From an uncultured Acidobacteriia bacterium (GTDB lineage Bacteria; Acidobacteriota; Terriglobia; Bryobacterales; Bryobacteraceae), in the NCBI GenBank assembly GCA_903923395.1, contig CAIXXM010000057.1, forward strand, positions 33,765 to 97,764: DNA of 64,000 nt. Reading direction: 5' to 3'. A program made the position numbers and the translations under genes. Every line of letters begins with the position of its first letter. Position 1 is the first letter of the stretch. Shown here piece by piece: positions 24,468 through 33,278 of the stretch. The notes below the pieces were generated by a model. The model did no database searches and was not told where the DNA came from. It saw only the letters and a list, made by a program, of their open reading frames with translations.

Positions 24468-24716
24468 CTATATCTCTTCCAGTTCCAACGCAGAAAAATC
24501 CAGCTCGTCGCCTGCTGCTGGCTGGACATCCAGCTCCAAAGGCTCCCAGGTGGTACCTTTCACCATCGAGTCAAAACAGAAATGAAGGGACTCACGATCC
24601 ACACCGGCCAGGTTCCCGATCTTCACGGAGACCTTGACCGCACGGCGGCCGGGATAGCGAAGCAGCTCTTTATCCACCGCTTGAAGAATCGAATCGGCCA
24701 CACCCATCTCATGCAT
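24468..24716 (-). CDS. hypA: HypA-like nickel chaperone lacking the zinc-finger domain
   Basis: 82 residues; typical HypA is about 113. It starts MHEMGVADSIL, with the Ni-binding His2 and Glu3. The first domain is complete (VKVSVKIGNLAGVDRESLHFCFDSMVKG). After TTWEPLELDVQP the two CxxC motifs are missing, but the usual C-terminal strand (SGxELxIxxLExE) seems present as AGDELDFSALELEEI. This looks like a clean in-frame loss of the zinc loop and not a frameshift. Ni binding at His2 may persist; the structural zinc cannot. It lies between hypE and hypB. Confidence 0.85.
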   Translation of the reverse strand: MHEMGVADSILQAVDKELLRYPGRRAVKVSVKIGNLAGVDRESLHFCFDSMVKGTTWEPLELDVQPAAGDELDFSALELEEI

Positions 24717-24719
24717 AAG

Positions 24720-25781
24720 TCAACAAATCCTCGGTAACTGGTCCCCGGGCAACAAATCCACAATTCGCGTGGAACCGAATGATGTACGAACCGTCACCAT
24801 TCCCGGCGCTCCATCCTTGACCACGCCAATTACGGCGGCTTCGTGTCCCAGTGGATGATTGCGGATGGCTGCGAGCACATACTCAGCACTCTCCGGCGAC
24901 ACAATTGCAGTCAATTTGCCCTCATTGGCGACATACAACGGATCCAGCCCCAAGAGTTCACAGGCGCCGCGCACTTCCTCATGCACAGGAATCCGCCGCT
25001 CCTCGATTTCGATACTGACGCCTGATTGTGCCGCGATTTCATTGAGGGCGCTCGACAACCCGCCACGTGTGGGGTCCCGCATGCACCTGATCCCGCTGCT
25101 GACATCCAGCATCGCGGCCACCATGCCGTGCAGTGCGGCGGAGTCACTTACAATGGCAGTTTCAAAATCCAGGCCTTCCCGGCTGGCAAGAATCGCCGTG
25201 CCATGATCGCCAATGGACCCGCTCAGAATGACCACATCTCCCGGCTTCGCGCGGCATGCCGAAAGGGCGACACCGGGGCGAACCAGGCCGATGCCAGTGG
25301 TGTTGATATAAACACCGTCGCCTTTACCGCGTTCAACGACCTTGGTATCTCCGGTGACGATGCTTACTCCCGCAGCCGCAGCAGCATCGGCCATGGAAGT
25401 GGCTATCTTCTGCAGTAGCGCCAGCGGAAAACCTTCTTCGAGAATGAAGCCTGCGCTGAGAAACAGTGGTGTGGCCCCGCCCATGGCGAGATCATTGACC
25501 GTGCCATGCACCGCCAGCGATCCGATGTTCCCTCCCGGGAAGAACAGCGGCTTTACCACAAAGGAATCCGTGGTGAATGCGATGTTTGAGCCGCCTATCT
25601 TGAGCAGCGCCTGGTCATCGAGCCGGTTCAGTGTGGGATTACTGAAGAGTGGCAGGAACACATCGCGCAACAGGTTGGCACTTAGCCACCCCCCGCCGCC
25701 ATGGCCGAGGACGATCTTATCGTGCGAAGTTACCGGCGCGGGGCACGAGAATGCAAATGGATCCAGGAGCGTCTCAGACAT
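24720..25781 (-). CDS. hypE: Hydrogenase maturation protein HypE (thiocarboxamide dehydratase)
   Basis: 353 residues of the PurM/AIR-synthase fold. ATP-binding parts include [36 protein letters not shown] and [18 protein letters not shown]. It ends in PRIC, the mobile C-terminal Cys that receives the carbamoyl group from HypF and is dehydrated to the thiocyanate precursor of CN. The ATG at 25779-25781 overlaps the hypD end by eight bases; a longer frame upstream lacks conserved sequence. Confidence 0.95.
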   Translation of the reverse strand: MSETLLDPFAFSCPAPVTSHDKIVLGHGGGGWLSANLLRDVFLPLFSNPTLNRLDDQALLKIGGSNIAFTTDSFVVKPLFFPGGNIGSLAVHGTVNDLAMGGATPLFLSAGFILEEGFPLALLQKIATSMADAAAAAGVSIVTGDTKVVERGKGDGVYINTTGIGLVRPGVALSACRAKPGDVVILSGSIGDHGTAILASREGLDFETAIVSDSAALHGMVAAMLDVSSGIRCMRDPTRGGLSSALNEIAAQSGVSIEIEERRIPVHEEVRGACELLGLDPLYVANEGKLTAIVSPESAEYVLAAIRNHPLGHEAAVIGVVKDGAPGMVTVRTSFGSTRIVDLLPGDQLPRIC

Positions 25782-26862
25782 AGCGTTTGTACTGGTGCCA
25801 GGCGGCACAAGCTCCTTCCGAGGAAACCATGGGCGCTCCAAGCGGCGTCATGGGTGTACAGCGTTTGCCAAACGCCGGGCAATCGACTGGCTTTTGCAGG
25901 CCTTGCAGGACGAGAGCACTGATGCATTCGCGCGGTTCCTGCACACTGAGTGGGGTAAGGCCAAAGACCCGCTCGGCGTTATGTGCCGCATACTCTTCGC
26001 GAAGTTCCAGACCGCTGTTGGGAATCTCACCGATGCCCCGCCACTTACGGTCCGCAACACGGAAAACATCCCGAAGCATGTGCTGTGCGGCGCGGTTGCC
26101 TTCGCGGTCCAGATAGCGTGAATATTGGTTCTCCACGACAGACCGGCCTTCTTCCAGCTGCGCCACCAGTAAGAGAATGGCTTCCAGCAGGTCAACCGGT
26201 TCGAAGCCTCCCACGACGATGGGCACATGAAACTCACTGGCCAGAACTTCATACTCCCGGAAGCCCATGATGGTGCACACGTGGCCGGGAGCAATGAAGC
26301 CTTGCACCCTGCTGACTGGCGATTCAAGGATCATCCGCATGGCGGGCGGCACCAGAACATGTGATGCGAGCATACTGAAGTTACTCAACCCTTCGCGCTT
26401 TGCCTGCCACACAGCCATCGCATTGGCTGGAGCCGTTGTTTCAAACCCCACGGCAAAGAACACGACTTGACGCCTTGGGTTGTCCCTGGCAATCTTCAGC
26501 GCATCCATGGGCGAGTAAACAATGCGTACATTAGCGCCGTTCGCTCTGGCTGCAAACAGGTCAGATTGCGAGCCCGGCACGCGTAACATGTCGCCGTAGG
26601 AGGTCAAGATGACATTCGGCAGACCAGCGATCAGGACTGCCTGATCGAGTATCTCCAGCGGAGTAACACAAACAGGACAACCTGGACCGTGCACTAACTC
26701 CACTTCCTTCGGCAAAAGGTCGCCAATGCCATAGCGCATCAGCGTATGCGTCTGGCCGCCACATACTTCCATTAGGACACGGGGCTTGGTCACCAGCCGT
26801 GCGATGCGGTCCACCAGGGCATACGCGATTTGTGGGTCGCGGTACTCGTCGATATACTTCAC
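25774..26862 (-). CDS. hypD: Hydrogenase formation protein HypD
   Basis: 362 residues. Conserved motifs are MEVCGGQTH (Cys34), [10 protein letters not shown] (Cys62, Cys65) and the C-terminal Cys-rich 4Fe-4S region that includes [31 protein letters not shown]. HypD with HypC is the scaffold on which the Fe(CN)2CO unit is built. The ATG overlaps the hypC stop by four bases. Length and motifs are normal. Confidence 0.96.
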   Translation of the reverse strand: MKYIDEYRDPQIAYALVDRIARLVTKPRVLMEVCGGQTHTLMRYGIGDLLPKEVELVHGPGCPVCVTPLEILDQAVLIAGLPNVILTSYGDMLRVPGSQSDLFAARANGANVRIVYSPMDALKIARDNPRRQVVFFAVGFETTAPANAMAVWQAKREGLSNFSMLASHVLVPPAMRMILESPVSRVQGFIAPGHVCTIMGFREYEVLASEFHVPIVVGGFEPVDLLEAILLLVAQLEEGRSVVENQYSRYLDREGNRAAQHMLRDVFRVADRKWRGIGEIPNSGLELREEYAAHNAERVFGLTPLSVQEPRECISALVLQGLQKPVDCPAFGKRCTPMTPLGAPMVSSEGACAAWHQYKRYV

Positions 26863-27110
26863 CGGGCGAGCCCTTCCTCTTCGAGAGCACCAATCTGTTG
26901 CAGATACTGGAAGGTCCGCGCGGCTTCTTCTTTGTCGATGCGGGAGATCGCAAAGCCCACGTGCACGAGCACGAAATCACCCGCCACGGCCTCTGGAGTG
27001 TAGACCAGATTCACGTTCTTTCGAACGCCGCAGAAATCCACGTTGGCCGAACGGAAAGCCGGATCATCGCCTACAACATTGAGCACTCTGCCGGGGACTG
27101 CAAGGCACAT
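26859..27110 (-). CDS. hypC: Hydrogenase assembly chaperone HypC
   Basis: 83 residues. It starts [10 protein letters not shown] with the essential Cys2, then [14 protein letters not shown] and [19 protein letters not shown], the standard HypC pattern. HypC carries the iron unit from HypD to the large subunit. I start at the ATG at 27108-27110, since the long frame upstream has no conserved sequence and Cys2 must be near the N-terminus. It is the first gene of the hydrogenase operon. A second, Cys-less HypC domain lies at 19038-19706. Confidence 0.95.
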   Translation of the reverse strand: MCLAVPGRVLNVVGDDPAFRSANVDFCGVRKNVNLVYTPEAVAGDFVLVHVGFAISRIDKEEAARTFQYLQQIGALEEEGLAR

Positions 27111-27270
27111 GTTTTGGACCTCTGCTTTCGTGTGCCGAACATTGCAATCGTCGTGCCACGCCAGAAATCCCGTGAAATAAAGGGTTTCTATCGGCTGTAT
27201 CGAAATTTGCCCCTGCGCGAAAGCACGCAATCCAGAGTGCGTTCGCGCAAACAGAAGTACACTGTCCCAT
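27111..27270. promoter_or_regulatory. Divergent control region with an imperfect palindrome, hydrogenase operon versus Mo-oxidoreductase-like gene
   Basis: 160 bases between two divergent operons. The arms TGCGCGAA (27214-27221) and TTCGCGCA (27242-27249) are perfect reverse complements, and inner CGCA/TGCG (27226-27229, 27238-27241) extend the pairing with a four-base bulge. This is a candidate operator for either direction. Sigma-54 or sigma-70 boxes are not obvious to me. Confidence 0.45.
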
Positions 27271-27753
27271 ATGAGAACTATCTTGCTGGCGATGCTTTTG
27301 ATCACCGGTCTGTTTGCCCAGGAGACCGACGCCGTCCAGATCACCGGTGACGTGAAACAACCCTTGACCCTCTCCGCAGCGGACCTGGCAAAGTATCCGA
27401 GGGCAACCGTGCGCACCACCAGTAACGGCATGGAAACCGTTTATGAAGGTGTCTGGCTGCATGAGGTCTTGAAGAAAGCAGGCGTGCCACAGGGCGGCGA
27501 ACTTCGCGGAAAAGCGCTGTCCAGCTATGTGCTCGCCATGGCGCAAGATGGCTACCAGGTACTGTTCTCGCTCGGCGAACTCGATCCCGCTTTCATCGAT
27601 AACCAAATCCTGCTGGCGGACACTGCCAACGGCAAACCGATGTTCGGTGCGCAAGGCCGCTTCCGCCTGGTGGTTCCAAAAGACAAGCCTGGCGCAAGAT
27701 CCGTCCGCATGCTCACGAAGATTGAGGTGGTGCAACTCAGGAAGGCGCAATGA
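27271..27753 (+). CDS. Secreted molybdopterin-oxidoreductase-like domain protein
   Basis: 160 residues with a signal peptide (MRTILLAMLLITGLFA). The rest resembles a small part of the sulfite-oxidase molybdopterin fold (PF00174-like): VQITGDVKQPLTLSAADLAKYPR, YEGVWLHEVLKKAGV, LLADTANGKPMFGAQGRFRLVVPKD. The Mo-ligating Cys of sulfite oxidases is absent and there is no SUOX dimerisation domain, so cofactor binding is doubtful. It overlaps the di-haem enzyme gene by four bases (ATGA), so the two are co-translated. Confidence 0.78.
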   Translation: MRTILLAMLLITGLFAQETDAVQITGDVKQPLTLSAADLAKYPRATVRTTSNGMETVYEGVWLHEVLKKAGVPQGGELRGKALSSYVLAMAQDGYQVLFSLGELDPAFIDNQILLADTANGKPMFGAQGRFRLVVPKDKPGARSVRMLTKIEVVQLRKAQ

Positions 27754-28829
27754 AAGAGGCGATCCTTTTTGTTGCGGTGACGGCACTGGCCGCCGATTTT
27801 GAGTGGAACCTGCCCAAAGGCTTCCCCAAGCCTGTGGTCCCTGCCGATAATCCCATGAGCGCCGCCAAAGTGGAACTGGGACGCTATCTGTTTTATGACA
27901 AGCGGATTTCGGTGAATGGTAAACAATCCTGCGGCTCATGCCACCGCCAGGAGTTGGCCTTCACGGATGGCCTCGCCCGGGCCGCAGGCACAACCGGCGA
28001 GTTACATCCCCGCAGCAGCATGAGCCTGGTGAACGTGGCGTATGCCCCGACACTCACCTGGGCGAACCCGACACTTACCTCTCTGGAAGAGCAGGCGCTC
28101 GGCCCACTGTTGAACACCGCCCCTGTGGAACTTGGCTTGAAGGGGCGCGAAGAAGTTTTCCTGGGAGAACTGCGCCGTGATCCCGTGTACCAGCAACTCT
28201 TCAAGAAAGTCTATCCCGGTACGGCAAACCCATTTACGCTTGGCAACGTGACCAAAACACTGGCAGCATTCGAACGTACGATCATTTCCATGCGCTCCCC
28301 TTATGACCGTTACCGCTGGGGTGGTGAACCGGATGCGCTGTCACCCGCGGCGAAGCGTGGAGAGCTGATCTTCTTTTCGAGCGAACGCGGCGGCTGCTTT
28401 CAATGTCATGAGGGCTGGAACTTCAGCGAGATCCGCTACGAAGGCGGACACGATGGCCCGGATGACCGCGCCATGACCGGCGCCTTTCTCAACACCGGTG
28501 TATCTCACTATGCAGCGCCGAACCGCGGCATTTATGAGTTCACCGGGCAACCGCAGGACATTGGCAAATTCCGCGCTCCCACACTGCGGAATATCGAACT
28601 CACCGCACCTTACATGCACGATGGAAGCATGGCAACCCTGGAAGATGTGATCGCGCACTATGCCGCCGGGGGGAAGTATCCGCACGCGAATCAATCGAAG
28701 GTGATCCGGCCGCTCCAGTTGAGCCAGCAGGATCGCCGCGATTTGATCGAGTTCCTAAAATCACTCACGGACCGCGACATGTTGCGGGACCCGCGCTGGA
28801 GTGATCCCTGGGCGGGCAAGCCGCACTAA
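27750..28829 (+). CDS. Di-haem cytochrome c peroxidase/MauG-family enzyme (MbnH, MXAN_0977-like)
   Basis: 359 residues. Two c-haem sites: Cys61-Gly-Ser-Cys64-His65 and Cys216-Phe-Gln-Cys219-His220. The N-terminal FEWNLPKGFPKPVVPADNP followed by LGRYLFYD, and HPRSSMSLVNVAYAPTLTWANP, are features I associate with the MXAN_0977/MbnH branch of the MauG superfamily, not bacterial cytochrome c peroxidase proper. MbnH oxidises a Trp in its partner MbnP; no MbnP-like gene is adjacent, only the molybdopterin-fold protein. The N-terminus is hydrophobic, so periplasmic location is likely. Confidence 0.87.
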   Translation: MKEAILFVAVTALAADFEWNLPKGFPKPVVPADNPMSAAKVELGRYLFYDKRISVNGKQSCGSCHRQELAFTDGLARAAGTTGELHPRSSMSLVNVAYAPTLTWANPTLTSLEEQALGPLLNTAPVELGLKGREEVFLGELRRDPVYQQLFKKVYPGTANPFTLGNVTKTLAAFERTIISMRSPYDRYRWGGEPDALSPAAKRGELIFFSSERGGCFQCHEGWNFSEIRYEGGHDGPDDRAMTGAFLNTGVSHYAAPNRGIYEFTGQPQDIGKFRAPTLRNIELTAPYMHDGSMATLEDVIAHYAAGGKYPHANQSKVIRPLQLSQQDRRDLIEFLKSLTDRDMLRDPRWSDPWAGKPH

Positions 28830-28839
28830 GCGCACCGTT

Positions 28840-29862
28840 TCAGGCTGGCTGCTGCTGGGTCATGCAATGCAGTGTTCCCAGGCCCCAAACCAGTTCCGTG
28901 CAGTTGATGCCAGTTACTACTCTGTCTGGAAAACACTCCTGCAGGATATTCAGCGCCACGCGGTCATTCGGATCATTGAACGTGGGCACCAACACCATCC
29001 TGTTCGCGACATAAAAATTTGCGTAACTGGCAGGCAGACGGACACCATCGAAGACCAGAGGCGCGGGCATGGGAAGCTTCACGGCCTTCACGGGGAAAGT
29101 CTTGAGAATCTCCCAATTCTCCCGCAAAGGTTCATAATTCACTTCGCCTGGATCATCCTCCTGGACAATCACCACCGTCTCCGCATCTGTGAAACGTGCC
29201 AGGTCATCCACGTGCCCGTGCGTATCATCTCCCGCGATGCCATTCCGCAACCACAACACGCGGTCGAGGCCCAGATAATCCGACATTCTCTGCTCGACCT
29301 CGCCGCGGGATAACTCCGGATTTCGCGCTTGAACGGGGCTCAGCAGACACTCCTCCGTGGTCAGCACCAGGCCCTGCCCGTTGACATCGATACTGCCACC
29401 CTCCAGCACCATGCCGGGACGCCAGACTGGCTTCTGGACCAGATCCGGGATCAATAACCCAGCCGCTTCATCCCTCTGGTGGTTCTCATATTTCGCCCAG
29501 CCGTTGAACTGCCATTTCGCGGCAGCCACACTGCCGGCGGCGTTGCGAATGAAGAGTGGCGCAAAGTCCCTGGCCCAAACACGGTCGGTTTCAACACGGA
29601 AGAACTCCACATTCTCCAGCATGCCGCCGCACATCTGCAGGACTTCCTGCGCCGAAGCCTCGGCCTCTTCATTTTGGATTAGAATCCGGACCTTCTCCAC
29701 CTGGGAAAGCTTGCGCACAATTTCGCCATACACCCAGGGGATGGGCGCAAATCGGCCCGGCCAGTCTTCTTCGTTATGAGGCCAGGCAATCCAGGTGGCT
29801 TCATGCGGTTCCCACTCGGCGGGCATCCGGTATCCGAGTTGCTTTGGAGATGCGGTGCTCAC
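28840..29862 (-). CDS. aguA: Agmatine deiminase
   Basis: 340 residues of the peptidyl-arginine-deiminase-like pentein fold. Motifs are MPAEWEPHEATWIAWPHN, WARDFAPLFIRN, LEGGSIDVNG, GDDTHGHVDDLARF and the nucleophile Cys near the end (GLGTLHCMTQQ). It converts agmatine to N-carbamoylputrescine and ammonia. The start is GTG and overlaps the aguB stop (GTGA at 29859-29862), so the two enzymes of this route are coupled. An arginine decarboxylase is not in the window. Confidence 0.93.
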   Translation of the reverse strand: MSTASPKQLGYRMPAEWEPHEATWIAWPHNEEDWPGRFAPIPWVYGEIVRKLSQVEKVRILIQNEEAEASAQEVLQMCGGMLENVEFFRVETDRVWARDFAPLFIRNAAGSVAAAKWQFNGWAKYENHQRDEAAGLLIPDLVQKPVWRPGMVLEGGSIDVNGQGLVLTTEECLLSPVQARNPELSRGEVEQRMSDYLGLDRVLWLRNGIAGDDTHGHVDDLARFTDAETVVIVQEDDPGEVNYEPLRENWEILKTFPVKAVKLPMPAPLVFDGVRLPASYANFYVANRMVLVPTFNDPNDRVALNILQECFPDRVVTGINCTELVWGLGTLHCMTQQQPA

Positions 29863-30740
29863 GCGAGGAACCGGTTCACAATCGGACCGTAAGCGTCAAT
29901 GCGGCGGTCGCGGAAGAAGGGCCAGTTGCGGCGGACCTCCTCCATTTGCGCGGGGTCGCACTCCACCACCAGAATCTCCTCCTGATCGTGCGACGCTTCC
30001 GCCAAAACACGTCCAAAGGGATCCGAAACAAACGATGCGCCCCAGAACTCCAAGCCACGTTCCGCCGGACCTTCGAAGCCCACGCGGTTTACTGCCGCAA
30101 CGTAGATTCCATTCGCGATGGCATGTGAGCGCTGCATGGTCTTCCAGGCATCATGCTGGGCGGTGCCGAATTCAGCCTTCTCCGCCGGATGCCAGCCGAT
30201 CGCAGTGGGATAAAACAGAATGTTCGCCCCCTGCATGGCAGCCAGGCGCGCCGCTTCCGGATACCACTGGTCCCAGCAGATCAGCGTGGCGATTCGCCCG
30301 AACTTGGTATCGAAAGCTTTGAAACCCAGATCCCCGGGCGTGAAGTAAAACTTCTCAAAGAAGAGCGGATCATCCGGAATATGCATCTTCCGGTAAATGC
30401 CCAGTTGCGTGCCATCGGCATCAAAGATCACAGCAGTGTTGTGATACAGACCCGTCGCGCGCTTCTCAAACAGGGAAGCGACAATGACCACTCCCAGTTC
30501 TTTCGCCAGAGGACCCAGCACGTCCGTGGTCGGGCCGGGAATGGTCTCAGCCAGATCGAAGAGCCTCGCGTCTTCCTCACGGCAGAAGTACTGGGAACGG
30601 AACAATTCCTGTGTGCAGATCACCTGCGCTCCCTGCGCGGCGGCTTCACGAATCCTGGCGACCGTACGGTCGAGATTTTCCTGCGGTTCAAGGCTGCAGG
30701 TGAGTTGGATGAGGCCAACCCGGAACTTATCGGTTTTCAC
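29859..30740 (-). CDS. aguB: N-carbamoylputrescine amidase
   Basis: 293 residues of the nitrilase superfamily. The catalytic triad is Glu in CTQELFRSQYF, Lys in YRKMHIPDDP and Cys in TLICWDQWYPEAARL. It hydrolyses N-carbamoylputrescine to putrescine, CO2 and ammonia. I place the start at a GTG (30738-30740), which gives the family's usual length and beginning (VKTDKFRVGLIQ); a longer frame to 30803 would overlap the divergent gene. No good Shine-Dalgarno is seen. Confidence 0.92.
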   Translation of the reverse strand: MKTDKFRVGLIQLTCSLEPQENLDRTVARIREAAAQGAQVICTQELFRSQYFCREEDARLFDLAETIPGPTTDVLGPLAKELGVVIVASLFEKRATGLYHNTAVIFDADGTQLGIYRKMHIPDDPLFFEKFYFTPGDLGFKAFDTKFGRIATLICWDQWYPEAARLAAMQGANILFYPTAIGWHPAEKAEFGTAQHDAWKTMQRSHAIANGIYVAAVNRVGFEGPAERGLEFWGASFVSDPFGRVLAEASHDQEEILVVECDPAQMEEVRRNWPFFRDRRIDAYGPIVNRFLA

Positions 30741-30757
30741 TGGATACCATTTTAAAG

Positions 30758-32095
30758 GTGGCACTGTTTCAGAAATATTTCGCCGCGCTGTTTCTTGCCG
30801 CACTTTTGCCGGATTCTGCTTCTCTGGTGGAGCGTTTGCGCAAGATTCCGAATGTCCGCGTCATGGAAATTGGCCGCACTGGTCTGGAGAAACCAATGTA
30901 CGCGGCGTTGATCGGCAAGCCTGGAGCGGGTGCAACGTATCGCTGGGAGCAGTTCACGCCAGAGGAATCGGGCAAGGTTCTGGCACGGGCGGAAGTTCTT
31001 GCCGCGACACCATCGCGCATGGTGACCGTACTCATTCCCTGCACGAATCCCGACGGGTTGGATCTTCTCGCCAAGTGGCAAAGACAGAACTTGGGCTCCC
31101 GCTATGAGGGCGCGCCGTACCCGGGGTTGCTGCAGAAATACTCAGATGAGCCGGATGATGTGATGCAAAACCGGATCGAATCCCGGAATCTGGCGGCACT
31201 CAAACGGCAGTTCGGCATAGAGCCCGCACTGGCGCCGGTGCGTTATTTCATTCCAGATTCGCCTCTGGTCATGGATCTGTTGCAGCGCTTTGCCGCGAAC
31301 GGAGCGAAAATCCTGCGCGCGGGGGATTCCAAGGGATATCTGGTACAGGGCGGCACGCGACTGGTGGAGATGCAAATCCCGGCACTCATGGGGGCGGAGA
31401 CCAAGCGCTATGAAGGCGTCTTTGCAGGCGAGCCCGTGAGCGACTTTGGTTCCGGCTTCAGTCTCCCCGTCGCGCCGCAAACCAACCAGCCAAGAATAGG
31501 TGTCTATGAACCGTGGCTCAATAATCCCGATACCGGGTGGACCGAGTGGCTGTTAGATGCATACAAGCTTCCCTACACCGCGATCCATAACGAAGACTTC
31601 CGCAAAGATGATCTCGACGAGTTATTCGAAACAGTGATCCTCTCTTCACAACCGCCGGCCTCCATCATGCATGGCGACCGCGCCGTAATACAGCGGCCAG
31701 AGTACGCGGGCGGCATCACGCTCGACGGAGCCGCGCACCTGGAGCATTTTGTGAAGCGCGGCGGAACGCTGGTTGCTCTCGGAGAAGCAATCTCCCTGCC
31801 GGTGGAACAGTTTGGACTGCCAGTAAGACTATTTCCCCTGAAGACCGACTTCGGGCAACTTACGCCCAACGGTGCCAACACAGTGACCGCCGTCACGACC
31901 GGCGGTTATGCAATCGAAGGAGGCCGTGCCACCGCGACGCTGGCAGACGGCAGAGCCGGCGTTACCGTGGTCGATTGGGGAAAAGGCCACGTGGTGCTCT
32001 TCGGCATACGCCCCCAGTACCGCGGCCAGACATTCGCCACATTTCCACTTATGCTGCATGCCATTATTCCGGGGGCTGAACGTGCGCTTCGCTGA
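30758..32095 (+). CDS. Degenerate M14-type peptidase with amidotransferase-like C-terminal domain
   Basis: 445 residues from a GTG, with a weak signal peptide. Residues 20-100 match fragments of M14 zinc carboxypeptidases: a GRTGLEKPMYAALIG strand and then IPCTNPDGLD, the counterpart of SQNPDGRD in the large M14 protein at 45880-48630. The stretch with the zinc motif HGNE between them is missing. Residues 240-440 form a class-I amidotransferase-like domain (RIGVYEPW ... HFVKRGGTLVALGEA), also found at the end of the larger protein. Peptidase activity is unlikely. It may be a binding protein or a decaying paralogue. Confidence 0.7.
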   Translation: MALFQKYFAALFLAALLPDSASLVERLRKIPNVRVMEIGRTGLEKPMYAALIGKPGAGATYRWEQFTPEESGKVLARAEVLAATPSRMVTVLIPCTNPDGLDLLAKWQRQNLGSRYEGAPYPGLLQKYSDEPDDVMQNRIESRNLAALKRQFGIEPALAPVRYFIPDSPLVMDLLQRFAANGAKILRAGDSKGYLVQGGTRLVEMQIPALMGAETKRYEGVFAGEPVSDFGSGFSLPVAPQTNQPRIGVYEPWLNNPDTGWTEWLLDAYKLPYTAIHNEDFRKDDLDELFETVILSSQPPASIMHGDRAVIQRPEYAGGITLDGAAHLEHFVKRGGTLVALGEAISLPVEQFGLPVRLFPLKTDFGQLTPNGANTVTAVTTGGYAIEGGRATATLADGRAGVTVVDWGKGHVVLFGIRPQYRGQTFATFPLMLHAIIPGAERALR

Positions 32096-32753
32096 CCTGC
32101 TGTTGTTTGATATCGACGGTACCTTGACAAGGCGCACCGGGCCGCATCACAGACTCGCACTGATCGAAGGGATCAGAAGAGTCACCGGGGTGGAAACCTC
32201 CACCGAGGGGATTCCGGTTCACGGGATGCTCGATACGGACATCCTCACGCTCATGTTAGAAGCCGCAGGATTACCAGTGAAAGACCTGCCCGCCATCATC
32301 CACGAGGCGGAGAAATACTATCTCGCGAATGTTCCTGACTTACAGGACAAGCGCTGTCCCGGTGTATTGGAGTTACTCGGGGATCTCAGTGCGCAAGGTA
32401 TTCCGCTGGCGCTGGTCACAGGCAATGTAACCCGCATCGGCTGGAAGAAACTGGAGCGCGCGGGGCTCCATCAGTACTTCCGCTTCGGTGCCTTTGGGGA
32501 AATGGCCTCCACCCGTGGCGGTCTGGTTGCGCTGGCGATTGAACGTGCGCGCCGCGAGGGTTTCATCGGAAATGAGGCCCGCATCGCCCACGTGGGTGAC
32601 GCACCACAGGATGTCATCGCGGCGAAGGAGAACGGCATCCCCGTGATCGCTGTGCGCACCGGCGTCACGCCGGCCGGCGAGTTGGAGGCTCTGGATCCGG
32701 AGCATTTGCTCGAAGATCTGACGCAGTGGCCCGCCTGCCTAACTCCGCAATAA
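32082..32753 (+). CDS. HAD-superfamily phosphatase (phosphoglycolate phosphatase-like)
   Basis: 223 residues from a GTG at 32082 (GGGGG nine bases upstream). HAD motifs: I, FADLLLFDIDGTLT; II, LALVTGN; III, GWKKLERAG; IV, HVGDAPQDVIAAKENG. The helical cap type and length resemble phosphoglycolate phosphatases and pyrophosphatase PpaX. The substrate is not predictable. It overlaps the preceding gene by 14 bases and converges with the DUF5808 gene, overlapping by 15 bases. Confidence 0.87.
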   Translation: MRFADLLLFDIDGTLTRRTGPHHRLALIEGIRRVTGVETSTEGIPVHGMLDTDILTLMLEAAGLPVKDLPAIIHEAEKYYLANVPDLQDKRCPGVLELLGDLSAQGIPLALVTGNVTRIGWKKLERAGLHQYFRFGAFGEMASTRGGLVALAIERARREGFIGNEARIAHVGDAPQDVIAAKENGIPVIAVRTGVTPAGELEALDPEHLLEDLTQWPACLTPQ

Positions 32754-33278
32754 GACGGCAGCGGAGAGCACAATGCAGAGTATTGCGCCGAGATAGAAGC
32801 GCGCCCCGGAGTTCGCCCAATTGAGGGTGTAGCCGAAGCCGATCCGCCGCTCCACCATCAGCGAGGAATTGCTGGGTTCATAGTAGAAAATCCCCAGTTT
32901 CCAAGCACCGTCTTCCGCCTGGGCCGCGCGCAGCAGTTGCATTCTGGGCACAACCAACAGCGCGAGCATGGCAAACATGAGCAACCGCAATGCGGCGGCA
33001 GTTACCAGGTGGGGAAAGAGCGTGACGGTGGTAAAAAGGGCTGCAATGCCCCACGCGGCCACAGCAATCGCCCGCAGATGCAGAGTTTGCAGCGGACTCC
33101 CCACGCTACCGGTCGCAATGGCGCGGGCAAGGCTGCTCAGGATCATGACGGCCGCGATCCCCAACGTCAACTGCGGCTTCAATGCCTGTAGATAGACTGC
33201 GGTCCCCGCCAGCAGACAGGCCGCCGGGAGGAACAGCCACGGACTGGCAATCCCCTTGCTTCCAGTAACATGTTTCAT
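32739..33278 (-). CDS. Membrane protein with C-terminal DUF5808 domain
   Basis: 179 residues with four to five hydrophobic helices (about 12-30, 36-55, 67-85, 90-110 and 155-175). Before the last helix is WKLGIFYYEPSNSSLMVERRIGFGYTLN, which I recognise as the DUF5808 signature. Such proteins are commonly encoded with YtrA-type GntR repressors, as here: the ATG overlaps the GntR stop by four bases. The function is unknown; the pairing suggests a response to envelope or antibiotic stress. Confidence 0.8.
   Translation of the reverse strand: MKHVTGSKGIASPWLFLPAACLLAGTAVYLQALKPQLTLGIAAVMILSSLARAIATGSVGSPLQTLHLRAIAVAAWGIAALFTTVTLFPHLVTAAALRLLMFAMLALLVVPRMQLLRAAQAEDGAWKLGIFYYEPSNSSLMVERRIGFGYTLNWANSGARFYLGAILCIVLSAAVLLRS

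Noticed and set aside
24440..24470. Short HypA as a frameshift artefact with the zinc finger continuing in another frame.
   Set aside because: The last residues match the normal HypA C-terminal strand and hypB begins just downstream; no CxxC motif is seen in other frames there.
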